Positions 6,894 to 13,419 of a DNA stretch of 23,518 nucleotides are shown here, piece by piece. Location: positions 1-23,518 of the forward strand of contig DLBF01000081.1 of NCBI GenBank assembly GCA_002494215.1, written 5' to 3'. Each line of letters begins with the position of its first letter. Within the stretch, counting starts at the first letter, position 1. Position numbers and translations under genes: made by a program. Under the pieces are notes generated by a model. The model was not told the DNA's origin, made no database searches, and saw nothing but the letters and a program-made list of their open reading frames with translations. This DNA comes from Prevotellaceae bacterium UBA7028 (GTDB taxonomy: Bacteria; Bacteroidota; Bacteroidia; Bacteroidales; Bacteroidaceae).

Positions 6894-7334
6894 TTAATAA
6901 TCTAATTCGGGATATGCCTGCTTTTGGATATAGGCAGCAAGACGTTCGCCCTTCTTCTTTATTTCCTGCTGATGAGCCAACTGGGCTTCCATAAGCGACT
7001 GCCCTTCTTCAAACTGGAAATACTCAATTGGCATCTGTGAAGTAATAGTTGGTTCCTCCGAAGCGCTCGGATGCGGCTCTTCTGTCAATTTTGGCGGAGC
7101 AAGGAAAACAACAATGACGGCAGCCACGCAAGCAGCCGCGGCAAAAAGCCCCCATCCAAACCTCCCCCCGAGGAGGAAGGCTTTCTTGCCTGGGTCAGGG
7201 GTGAGGTTGTCCTTCAACTGGTCATACTCAGCCTCGGCATTGTCCAGTTCGTTGGCTGAGGGCAGTTCCCACGAGTTTTGTTCCATGGGGTGACGGCCTT
7301 GCAAGTAATCCTCTATGATTTGTTTCTTATCCAT
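6894..7334 (-). CDS. Single-span anti-sigma-like protein
   Basis: This 146-aa membrane protein is encoded directly after an ECF sigma gene, overlapping its stop by 8 bases, which is the usual place of an anti-sigma factor. The N-terminal cytoplasmic part (1-60) is acidic and lacks the His/Cys zinc signature of ZAS-type anti-sigma factors. One transmembrane helix spans about 62-79, followed by a roughly 65-aa periplasmic tail rich in Glu, Gln and Lys, probably helical. Residues 44-62 (LTPDPGKKAFLLGGRFGWG) come from the GC-rich palindromic element (7145-7176) read in frame, so the juxtamembrane linker appears to have been built or replaced by a repeat. The anti-sigma role is inferred from position and topology, not from a recognised domain. 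Confidence 0.7.
   Translation of the reverse strand: MDKKQIIEDYLQGRHPMEQNSWELPSANELDNAEAEYDQLKDNLTPDPGKKAFLLGGRFGWGLFAAAACVAAVIVVFLAPPKLTEEPHPSASEEPTITSQMPIEYFQFEEGQSLMEAQLAHQQEIKKKGERLAAYIQKQAYPELDY
7145..7176. repeat. GC-rich palindromic element inside the anti-sigma-like gene (copy C)
   Basis: The plus strand reads AAAGCCCCC, then ATCCAAACCTCCCCC, and a short CCTCC/GGAGG stem (7161-7165 with 7172-7176). The first 25 bases match 5018-5038 apart from a few inserted bases. This gene runs on the minus strand, so the same element is translated here in the opposite sense. Confidence 0.6.
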
Positions 7335-7839
7335 CTATGTATCCTCCTTCTTTCAACAGTTTGTAAATACAGCCTCGGGCGTGGCTGAGCATGGAACTGA
7401 CAGAACGCACGTTAATCTCCGTTATGGCAGCAATCTCTGCCGCAGACATTCCTGCCTCGGCAAACAGACGCCACATACGGGCTTCTGACTTAGGGAGCGT
7501 ACAGGCAGCCCGGCGGATGGCTTCCGAGAGTTCATCCCCTTCCATCGGTTGTGCGTTCTGTGCCATCGGGTGCGTTGCTTCCGTTGTCAGGCTGAGTGAG
7601 GTATGAGGCCTGCTCTGCTCCCTTCGCCAGGCATTTATGCACTCATACTTAGCAACCCTTACGGTCAGACGTTCGGCTTCCTGCTCGGATGTCACTCCCT
7701 CCCATGCCTTCCATAGTCGGATAAGTGTCTCCTGCGCCACATCCTCTGCCTCTTCCTCGGAGGCAAAGAACGACTGGCTGACAGCCATTGCCCTACCTCG
7801 TAATTGGGGTGCTAATCTTATGAACTCTGTCTGTTCCAT
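7327..7839 (-). CDS. ECF RNA polymerase sigma factor
   Basis: This 170-aa sigma-70 family protein has region 2 at about 10-75 (with FFASEEEAEDVAQETLIRLW, the -10 recognition and core-binding helix) and region 4 at about 112-165 (LPKSEARMWRLFAEAGMSAAEIAAITEINVRSV with a helix-turn-helix). This is the minimal two-domain layout of an extracytoplasmic-function sigma. It heads an operon with an anti-sigma-like membrane protein and a lipoprotein, so it probably answers an envelope or extracellular signal. ECF factors often drive their own operon. The upstream strand has TTGACA and a CGTTATAAAGG-like stretch within about 50 bases of the start, but I would not assign a promoter firmly. Target genes cannot be read from the sequence. 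Confidence 0.9.
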   Translation of the reverse strand: MEQTEFIRLAPQLRGRAMAVSQSFFASEEEAEDVAQETLIRLWKAWEGVTSEQEAERLTVRVAKYECINAWRREQSRPHTSLSLTTEATHPMAQNAQPMEGDELSEAIRRAACTLPKSEARMWRLFAEAGMSAAEIAAITEINVRSVSSMLSHARGCIYKLLKEGGYIDG

Positions 7840-7902
7840 ACACCTTTATAACGTAGCAGAAAGGACAATGTCAAGTAAAATTAAAGGTTTTTAACATTAA
7901 GG

Positions 7903-7929
7903 GCAAGCATGATGGCGACGATGGCTTGC
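7903..7929 (-). terminator. Possible terminator after fic
   Basis: GCAAGCAT (7903-7910) pairs with ATGGCTTGC (7921-7929) with one bulged base, ten bases past the Fic stop. The T-run on the minus side is weak (TTAATGTT), so confidence is low. Confidence 0.35.
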
Positions 7930-7938
7930 TTCGTTGTA

Positions 7939-8829
7939 TTATTTATATGTAATCCTGAAATAGCCAAGTAATGATTTGTATTGGTCTTGGGCGGTGAGAC
8001 AGGTGTCCGTCAGGAAACCATTGATGTGTCCCCACTCTTTCAGGCCACGATAATAAAATAGTTTGATATCGTCGGTAATGATGAAGGGGACAATACCGTT
8101 TGCCAGACATTCCTTGAACATTAGTAGGCGCCCTACGCGACCATTGCCGTCTTGGAAAGGGTGAATCTGCTCAAAGCGAACGTGGAAATCAAGGATATCT
8201 TCCAGTTTTTTCTGCTTATTATGATTGTAGGAACTGAGTAATGCCTTCATTTGCTTATGAACCTCTTTGGGTGGGCAAGTCTCCTGACCACCTACTTCGT
8301 TGGCTAAAAGTTTGTAGTCACCCACAGCGAACCAATTCTTGCGGCTGTCTGATGTTCCCGTTTTCAATAGCAGATGAAGCTGCTTGACAAGGGTTTCAGT
8401 CACAGGCTCCTCAGCATGGTCGATGATGTAGTCGATGCAGCGGAAGTGGTTCACTGTCTCAACAATATCATCTACATTCACCGTCTCATCCGAAATACCG
8501 ATGGTGTTTGTCTCGAAGATATAGCGTGTCTGATCGTGCGTCAACCGGCTACCCTCAATATGGTTGGAGTTGTAGGTCAGGTCAATCTGCGTGCGATGAT
8601 AGATGCCACCCTTCATTCGAGAGTCTTTTTGTTCCCTCAGGGCAGTCAGCAGGGGCGACACCTTCTTTTTGGCGGCTCCACGCTGTGGAAGAGCAGCATC
8701 CACAGGGATATTCCATGTTTTTCCTGTTAGGAAGGCTCCCTCAATCTTTCCGCTCGCACAGTAATTGCGGGCCGTGCGTTCCGAAATGCCGAATTTCTCG
8801 GCAAACTGCATAACTGATATATACTCCAT
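7939..8829 (-). CDS. HTH-Fic protein (class II, AMPylator family)
   Basis: This 296-aa protein joins an N-terminal helix-turn-helix of excisionase/MerR-like type (about 1-45, with EKFGISERTARNY) to a Fic domain. The catalytic motif HPFQDGNGRVGR (from His223) is complete: the His base, anion-binding GNG and terminal Arg are all present. An inhibitory motif of the S/T-xxx-E-G/N form is seen N-terminal to it (Ser88 to Glu92-Gly93, SNHIEG), which defines class II, self-inhibited Fic enzymes. The family transfers AMP or another nucleotide moiety to hydroxyl side chains of target proteins; the target here is unknown. The HTH suggests it also binds DNA, and a palindrome in its own promoter (8882-8897) is a natural candidate site. 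It stands alone, next to decayed genes. Confidence 0.9.
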   Translation of the reverse strand: MEYISVMQFAEKFGISERTARNYCASGKIEGAFLTGKTWNIPVDAALPQRGAAKKKVSPLLTALREQKDSRMKGGIYHRTQIDLTYNSNHIEGSRLTHDQTRYIFETNTIGISDETVNVDDIVETVNHFRCIDYIIDHAEEPVTETLVKQLHLLLKTGTSDSRKNWFAVGDYKLLANEVGGQETCPPKEVHKQMKALLSSYNHNKQKKLEDILDFHVRFEQIHPFQDGNGRVGRLLMFKECLANGIVPFIITDDIKLFYYRGLKEWGHINGFLTDTCLTAQDQYKSLLGYFRITYK

Positions 8830-8866
8830 TGTCTTCTATCGGCAAGATTTTATTCTATTTCCACCG

Positions 8867-8874
8867 CAAATATA
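8867..8874 (-). promoter_or_regulatory. -7 promoter box of fic
   Basis: The minus strand reads TATATTTG (TAnnTTTG), 38 bases before the Fic start codon. A TTG-containing -33 element lies about 20 bases upstream, inside the palindrome 8882-8897. Confidence 0.55.
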
Positions 8875-8881
8875 TTCATTT

Positions 8882-8897
8882 TTGCCGATACCGGCAA
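8882..8897. promoter_or_regulatory. Candidate operator palindrome in the fic promoter
   Basis: TTGCCGATACCGGCAA is a perfect TTGCCG-N4-CGGCAA inverted repeat that covers the -33 region of the fic promoter. A related half-site, ATCGGCAA (8838-8845), lies eight bases upstream of the fic start codon. Binding here would block RNA polymerase, so autorepression by the Fic protein's HTH is a fair guess. Confidence 0.5.
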
Positions 8898-8945
8898 GTT
8901 TGAGGCGGATTTTCTATCTTTAGCCAGTTCGTGTCGGGGGATTGT

Positions 8946-9044
8946 CCGGAACACAGCCGGCCCGTATTCGGTTAACAGCTTCTGGCAGGCAGCAGGCTGG
9001 TGCTGCCGCAGATTGTTTATGAGGGTGTCTGTTTCTTGTTCCAT
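8946..9044 (-). pseudogene. N-terminal fragment of an ECF sigma factor gene
   Basis: An open frame of 64 codons begins at 9044. Its first 33 residues (TDTLINNLRQHQPAACQKLL, then TEYGPAVFRTI) resemble the start of sigma-70 region 2 in ECF factors. After that the resemblance stops and the frame runs into the fic promoter (8850-8945). No region 2.4 or region 4 follows, so this is read as a remnant of a deleted sigma gene. An ECF-like upstream sequence (9062-9098) seems to survive in front of it. The sigma relationship is by eye and moderate. Confidence 0.45.
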
Positions 9045-9061
9045 TTTCGTGGTCTCTTCTA

Positions 9062-9098
9062 CCTATATATACACGCAATCTCAGAAATTATTGCACTT
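9062..9098 (-). promoter_or_regulatory. Possible relic ECF-type promoter
   Basis: On the minus strand AAGTGCAATAATTT is followed, after a short spacer, by GCGTGTATATATAGG. The CGT-plus-TATA arrangement resembles -10 regions used by ECF sigma factors. It precedes the truncated sigma-like frame and would transcribe toward fic. Low confidence. Confidence 0.3.
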
Positions 9099-9123
9099 GG
9101 GCAGAACTTTTTGCCGTTTTTCA

Positions 9124-9147
9124 TAAAAAAAAGTGGCCAGCGCCACT
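9124..9147 (-). terminator. Rho-independent terminator after the RhuM remnant
   Basis: Reading on the minus strand, AGTGGC pairs perfectly with GCCACT across GCTG and is followed by eight T. This is a strong intrinsic terminator about 45 bases past the end of the RhuM-like fragment, and it now serves only that relic. Confidence 0.75.
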
Positions 9148-9192
9148 AAATCTGTGTGGTTTTCTTTATCCTCCTATAGCGAACTAAACGCC

Positions 9193-9345
9193 TCAATAGG
9201 AGTTGATACGACAACCCACACCGATAATCATATCCAGGTTGTAATAGGCGATGTCACGTTCTACCTTTCTTTTGCCCTCTGCTTGAACTGTTGCATTTTT
9301 TGCAACAACCACTTCTTTGTTCAGTTCTCCCATCTCAAAGATAAT
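9193..9345 (-). pseudogene. Internal fragment of a RhuM-family gene
   Basis: The minus strand encodes an open stretch from 9345 with ATG at 9333: GELNKEVVVAKNATVQAEGK, then KRKVERDIAYYNLDMIIGVG, then CRINSY and a stop. The YNLDMIIxVGxRxNS run, with a preceding xGELNKE, is typical of the middle of RhuM (virulence-protein) family sequences. In the family it normally continues into an RGTQFR-type stretch and a long C-terminal domain, which are missing here. The N-terminal part is also absent (an in-frame stop lies just upstream). I read it as an inactive remnant of a gene often carried on mobile or accessory DNA. Confidence 0.6.
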
Positions 9346-9450
9346 TTAGAGATGCAGTCTCTAAGTTACGAATAAATCACACCTTACCCAACTTTTCCTT
9401 TAAAGAACTTTCTGCACTTCTGCTTTATACTTGCGTGAGACGGGATTTAG

Positions 9451-9807
9451 TCAGGCGAGGTCCGGCTCCCAGAGGTGCCGGGCCATATCCACATGACCGT
9501 TTGCCTTGAAGGTAACACCCTCTTCCTCCAGGAGAGGGCGTTGCCATTTCCAGCCGGGAGCGGTACGCCCCACCTTGTTCACAACACGATGACAGGGGAG
9601 AAGGGCTGCCCCGGGCGTATATCGGAGGGTACGGCCTACCATACGTGAATGGCTGGGCCAACCGGCCAAGGTGGCAATAAGACCGTATGTGGTAACTCTG
9701 CCCCGTGGAATCTGCCCCACAATACTAAGCACAGCATCCCTGAATGCCTGCGCCTCCCCAGCCGTCATCTTATCAGGAAAGTCCTTCATCCGATTGATTG
9801 TTGGCAT
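9451..9807 (-). CDS. MGMT-family (alkyltransferase-like) DNA-binding protein
   Basis: The frame is open from 9927, but that part crosses a heptamer array and a promoter box, so I take the ATG ending at 9807 (118 aa); the ATG ending at 9789 (112 aa) is the main alternative. The protein is only the C-terminal domain of O6-alkylguanine-DNA alkyltransferases: IPRGRVTTYGLIATLAG forms the DNA-binding helix-turn-helix, RTLRY contains the Arg finger, and PCHRVV is the active-site loop. The reactive Cys is kept (residue 72 from 9807), unlike many alkyltransferase-like proteins of this size, where it is Trp or Ala. It may therefore be a minimal suicide alkyltransferase or a lesion-flagging protein feeding nucleotide excision repair. 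Confidence 0.85.
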   Translation of the reverse strand: MPTINRMKDFPDKMTAGEAQAFRDAVLSIVGQIPRGRVTTYGLIATLAGWPSHSRMVGRTLRYTPGAALLPCHRVVNKVGRTAPGWKWQRPLLEEEGVTFKANGHVDMARHLWEPDLA

Positions 9808-9836
9808 ATCTGTACACGTTCTGCTATTTGCAAGGA

Positions 9837-9844
9837 CAAAGATA
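9837..9844 (-). promoter_or_regulatory. -7 promoter box of the MGMT-family gene
   Basis: The minus strand reads TATCTTTG (TAnnTTTG), 29 bases before the ATG ending at 9807, which supports that start over the one at 9927. The heptamer array lies immediately upstream. Confidence 0.5.
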
Positions 9845-9847
9845 TAC

Positions 9848-9882
9848 AAAAAGTGAAGAATGAAGAGTGAAGAGTGAAGGAT
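9848..9882. repeat. Heptamer array (5 units) next to the MGMT-family promoter
   Basis: Five 7-base units of the GAAGAGT/GAAGAAT family run from 9848 to 9882 in exact register. Read on the minus strand they give the peptide-like LHSSLFILHF in the overlong frame, a sign that this part is not coding. Confidence 0.7.
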
Positions 9883-9980
9883 TTTTGCTATTAAACACCT
9901 TTTCGTCCGCTCCAACCTGATACCCACTTACAATTACGCTACACAATTTCCATACGCGTGAAAATCATCGGATTAGGGTA

Positions 9981-10011
9981 TTTCCGGTATGAGGGAATAG
10001 CTGTACCTTTG
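9981..10011 (+). promoter_or_regulatory. Promoter of the TonB receptor operon
   Basis: TTTC (9981-9984) and TACCTTTG (10004-10011) are 19 bases apart, close to the Bacteroidota consensus TTTG-N19-TAnnTTTG. Transcription would start near 10018, about 22 bases before the GTG at 10040. I could not identify a Fur-like operator with confidence. Confidence 0.6.
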
Positions 10012-10039
10012 CAGCCGAAAATTTAAACCATAAATAATT

Positions 10040-12202
10040 GTGATACAGGTAAAAAGATTAATGGCCTTGTCGCTACTGGCAAGTGCAACAATAGTCGTTA
10101 TAGCTCAGGATGATTCACTCAAGACGGTAACGTTGAAGAATGTGTCGGTAACGGCTAAATCGAAGGTAAGAGAGCAAAGTGAGCAAGCCTTTGCCGTGAG
10201 TGTTGTGGATATGAAAGGCGAATATGCCAAGTCGAAATCCCTGAATAAGATGTTGGAGAACGTATCGAGCGTGAAGATTCGCGAGACAGGCGGATTGGGC
10301 AGTTCGTTCAACTTTGCCCTGAACGGATTCAGCGGCAATCAGGTAAAGTTCTTCATAGACGGGGTGCCCATGGATAACTTCGGAAGCAGCTTTAACCTCT
10401 CTACGCTAACAGCCAACATGGCAGACTACGTGGAGGTGTACAAGGGTTCGCTGCCCGTTACCCTTTCGGCTGATGCGCTGGGAGGAGCCGTGAACATCGT
10501 TACACGCAGGAAAGCCAACTATCTGGATGCTGCCTACAGCTTTGGTTCGTTCAACACACATCGCGCAAGTGTAAACGGTGCCTACACCAATCGTAACACG
10601 GGATTTACCCTGAAGGCTAACGCATTCCTGAACTATTCGGATAATAATTATAAGGTATATGCTCCGATTGTTGACCTCTCTACGGGATTACAGAAAGGGA
10701 ATGAATGGGTAAAGCGCTTCAACGACGGATACATCGGAGGCGGCGTCAGAATGGAAACAGGACTGGTAGGCAAATCGTGGGCTGACTATGCGCTACTGAC
10801 CTTTATTGCCAGCGGCGACAAGCACGAGAACCAGACGGGTGCCACGATGGATGCTGTTTATGGTAAACCCAAGACAAACAGCCTGAGTATCGTGCCAGGA
10901 TTGAAGTACAAAAAGAGGGACTTGCTGACAGCCGGACTGGACCTGGAGGCTTACCTGAACTATGCTTATGTGCGTACCCACAACGTGGATACAGCTGCGC
11001 TGAGATACAACTGGCTGGGCGAATATGTACCTACCACCAGTAGAGGCGAGGGCTACCTAACGGATGCCGAAATCAGAATGCATCAATGGCAGGGAAATGT
11101 ATCGCTAAGCTATCTGCTGGGCGAACATCAACGATTCCTGTTGAACCATCTGGTAAATGCCAACAAGCGCATGAGCGATGACCGCGAGCACAGGGACAAT
11201 CCGATGAACGATGTTCCACAGTACCTGACAAAGAACATTACGGGTCTCTCCTACCAGTTGAGATACGACCGTTGGAACGTGAATGTGTTTGGCAAACTGT
11301 ATGCGCTGAATACCTCCTGCAACAAATTACTGGATCAGTTCCTCTCTACAGAACGCTGGGAGACGGTCAAGGCCAGCCAGACGAATTGGGGCTATGGTGC
11401 TGCAGGCACATACTTCTTCCTGCCCTGGCTGCAGGGTAAGGCAAGCTTCGAGCAGGCATACCGCATGCCGGAACCTGTGGAGATGTTTGGCGACGGATTC
11501 ATTCAGAAGAGCAATACGGACCTGCGCCCAGAGATGTCGAGAAACCTGAACATCGGAATGATGATGAACAAACAAATGGGCAAGCACAATATTGCAGCAG
11601 AGGTGAACTACATCTACCGCAACACAAGGGACTTCATCCTGAAAGGGGTAAACCTGACAAGCGACCCAACAACCTCGTACGAGAATATCGGCAAGGCCGT
11701 AACACATGGTGTGGAGGGTTCGCTACGCTACGATTACCAGAAAACGGTTCACGTAGGCGGTAGCATTACCTATCAGGATATCCGCGACAAGGAAGAGTTT
11801 ATCACAAACAACAACAGTTATGTGGGAACAGAGCCTACAGCCAACGTATCATACGGCCAGCGTATGCCTAACATCCCCTACTTCTTCCTGAACGCTAATG
11901 CAGGATACGACTGGCACAACGCCTTCCACAAGGGTAACACCCTAAGCGTGGAGTATTCAATGAGCTATACCTACGAGTATTACCTCGGCTTCCCCGGCCT
12001 TGGCCGTCCCAGCAGCAAGAAGATGATTCCTACACAGACGGTGCACAATATTGCAGTAGGCTACACCCTTGCTAACGGCAAGTATAGTATCTTTGCTGAG
12101 TGCAACAACATCGGAAACGAGTTGCTCTACGATAACTATCGTCTGCAGAAACCAGGCAGAAACTTTAACGTAACATTCCGTGTTTATCTTCCTAAAATGT
12201 AA
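10040..12202 (+). CDS. TonB-dependent outer-membrane receptor (XusA-like)
   Basis: This 720-aa receptor moves a ligand through the outer membrane using TonB energy. I choose the GTG at 10040 because it supplies the basic n-region of the signal peptide (MIQVKRLMALSLLASATIVV, cleavage after AQ about residue 23); the ATG at 10061 would lose it. A likely TonB box region (LKTVTLKNVSVTA) leads into the plug domain (about 45-160, with LNGFSGNQVKFFIDGVPMD and GALGGAVNIVTRR-like text), then a beta-barrel that ends in NFNVTFRVYL. No N-terminal carboxypeptidase-regulatory domain is present, so it is not SusC-like but a siderophore/metal-type receptor. It is followed nine bases later by a DUF4374-type lipoprotein, the arrangement known from xenosiderophore uptake in Bacteroides. 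Confidence 0.88.
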   Translation: MIQVKRLMALSLLASATIVVIAQDDSLKTVTLKNVSVTAKSKVREQSEQAFAVSVVDMKGEYAKSKSLNKMLENVSSVKIRETGGLGSSFNFALNGFSGNQVKFFIDGVPMDNFGSSFNLSTLTANMADYVEVYKGSLPVTLSADALGGAVNIVTRRKANYLDAAYSFGSFNTHRASVNGAYTNRNTGFTLKANAFLNYSDNNYKVYAPIVDLSTGLQKGNEWVKRFNDGYIGGGVRMETGLVGKSWADYALLTFIASGDKHENQTGATMDAVYGKPKTNSLSIVPGLKYKKRDLLTAGLDLEAYLNYAYVRTHNVDTAALRYNWLGEYVPTTSRGEGYLTDAEIRMHQWQGNVSLSYLLGEHQRFLLNHLVNANKRMSDDREHRDNPMNDVPQYLTKNITGLSYQLRYDRWNVNVFGKLYALNTSCNKLLDQFLSTERWETVKASQTNWGYGAAGTYFFLPWLQGKASFEQAYRMPEPVEMFGDGFIQKSNTDLRPEMSRNLNIGMMMNKQMGKHNIAAEVNYIYRNTRDFILKGVNLTSDPTTSYENIGKAVTHGVEGSLRYDYQKTVHVGGSITYQDIRDKEEFITNNNSYVGTEPTANVSYGQRMPNIPYFFLNANAGYDWHNAFHKGNTLSVEYSMSYTYEYYLGFPGLGRPSSKKMIPTQTVHNIAVGYTLANGKYSIFAECNNIGNELLYDNYRLQKPGRNFNVTFRVYLPKM

Positions 12203-12210
12203 ATTAAACA

Positions 12211-13419
12211 ATGAAAAATATAACCAATTCGATATTGACAATGTGCCTGAGCGTGGCACTTCTGACTTCTTGTGACAAGGATATGGGCAGCATGGAGGTG
12301 CCCTTCGAACCTTATGTACTTTCGTTGGGTATCACATCAGCAGGTACCACCACCTACTATGTGGTAACGGCTGAGGATCTGATGAGCCAGCAGACTATTA
12401 ATGCTTATGCCAAAGGATTGGAACAGAATGGCTACCGCGACTACCAGCGGGCCGAGGGAACAGTATTCTCGATAGGCGGAATGGGTGTAACAAGCGCCAC
12501 GGGAATACGACGCGACGCCAATGGATTCCTGCAGGAAATGGGCGACTTTGTGTTCAACAACACTCCTATCGGCTTCTGCCAGATAGACGCCAACACGATG
12601 GCTGCATTGGAGCTTCCTACCACACCCGAAAAGGGGCAGAATCTCACCTTCTACACAGTAGATATCCAGACGATGGCGCTCACACGCAAGGTGGAGACAA
12701 CGCCTGTGGCTCCAATGGACGATGTAGACTGGCCCAGCGTAACTGGTATGGAGTATGCAGGCGGAAACATTTACGTAAGCTACGTGCCTATGAACCAGAA
12801 TACATTTGCCACACCTGAGGTTACAACGGCTTATGTGGCTGTATTCAGCTATCCAGAGTTTCAGTTCCAAGGATTAATCACAGACAACAGGACGGGCAAC
12901 ATTGGCAGTTGGAATGCCTTTAACGGTTTCCAGAAGGATGAGAACAGCGACCTATACTGTATGTCTAACACCTCGCTGACAAACGGTTTCTCACAGACTG
13001 CAGGACATAGCGGTTTTCTTCGTATAAAAGCTGGCGAGATGAAGTTCGACGAGAATTACTTCTTCGACTACGAAGCTCTTACAGGACATAAGGTGGCACA
13101 TTGGCTCTACCTGGGCAACGGCAAGGTGTACGCCGAAGTTTCGACCAACCAGAATGCTGGTGCCTGGAGCGATGCCGAAGACAGATGCGTGATTATCGAC
13201 CTGAACAACAAGACAAGTAAGACAATTGAAGAGATTCCCCTGCATAGCGGAATGGGAGGACGCCGCTTTGTTGCCCTATGTGAAGGAGGGTATGTCTATG
13301 CTCCCGTCTCTACAAGCGATGGGCTGTGGATTTATCGTACGGAGATTGCCACGGGCAAGGCTGTACGCGGTGCCAGGATAGACGCCACCTTCGTGGGCGG
13401 TCTGTTCAGACTACAATAG
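12211..13419 (+). CDS. DUF4374-type surface lipoprotein (XusB-like)
   Basis: This 402-aa protein has a lipoprotein signal with lipobox LLTSC (Cys21), followed by the acidic DKD that often directs Bacteroidota lipoproteins to the cell surface. The rest is a propeller-like run of beta repeats (for example YYVVTAEDL, GGNIYVSYVPM, GNGKVYAEVS, GGYVYAPVS). The overall pattern and the pairing with a TonB receptor match DUF4374 proteins, of which XusB of Bacteroides thetaiotaomicron captures ferric enterobactin for XusA. By analogy it should bind an iron-siderophore outside the cell and hand it to the receptor encoded upstream. No PepSY inner-membrane reductase (XusC-like) gene follows; the next gene is convergent. 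The 3' end overlaps that gene by 14 bases. Family assignment is by eye. Confidence 0.78.
   Translation: MKNITNSILTMCLSVALLTSCDKDMGSMEVPFEPYVLSLGITSAGTTTYYVVTAEDLMSQQTINAYAKGLEQNGYRDYQRAEGTVFSIGGMGVTSATGIRRDANGFLQEMGDFVFNNTPIGFCQIDANTMAALELPTTPEKGQNLTFYTVDIQTMALTRKVETTPVAPMDDVDWPSVTGMEYAGGNIYVSYVPMNQNTFATPEVTTAYVAVFSYPEFQFQGLITDNRTGNIGSWNAFNGFQKDENSDLYCMSNTSLTNGFSQTAGHSGFLRIKAGEMKFDENYFFDYEALTGHKVAHWLYLGNGKVYAEVSTNQNAGAWSDAEDRCVIIDLNNKTSKTIEEIPLHSGMGGRRFVALCEGGYVYAPVSTSDGLWIYRTEIATGKAVRGARIDATFVGGLFRLQ

Noticed and set aside
9133..9375. 80-codon plus-strand frame
   Set aside because: It is antisense to the RhuM-like fragment and starts inside a terminator stem.
9808..9927. N-terminal extension of the MGMT-family gene with a hydrophobic stretch
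   Set aside because: The stretch (LHSSLFILHF) is heptamer-repeat sequence upstream of the promoter box; it is not a signal peptide.
12337..12870. 177-codon minus-strand frame
   Set aside because: It is a shadow of the DUF4374-type gene, with a His/Cys-rich composition typical of antisense readings and no family resemblance.
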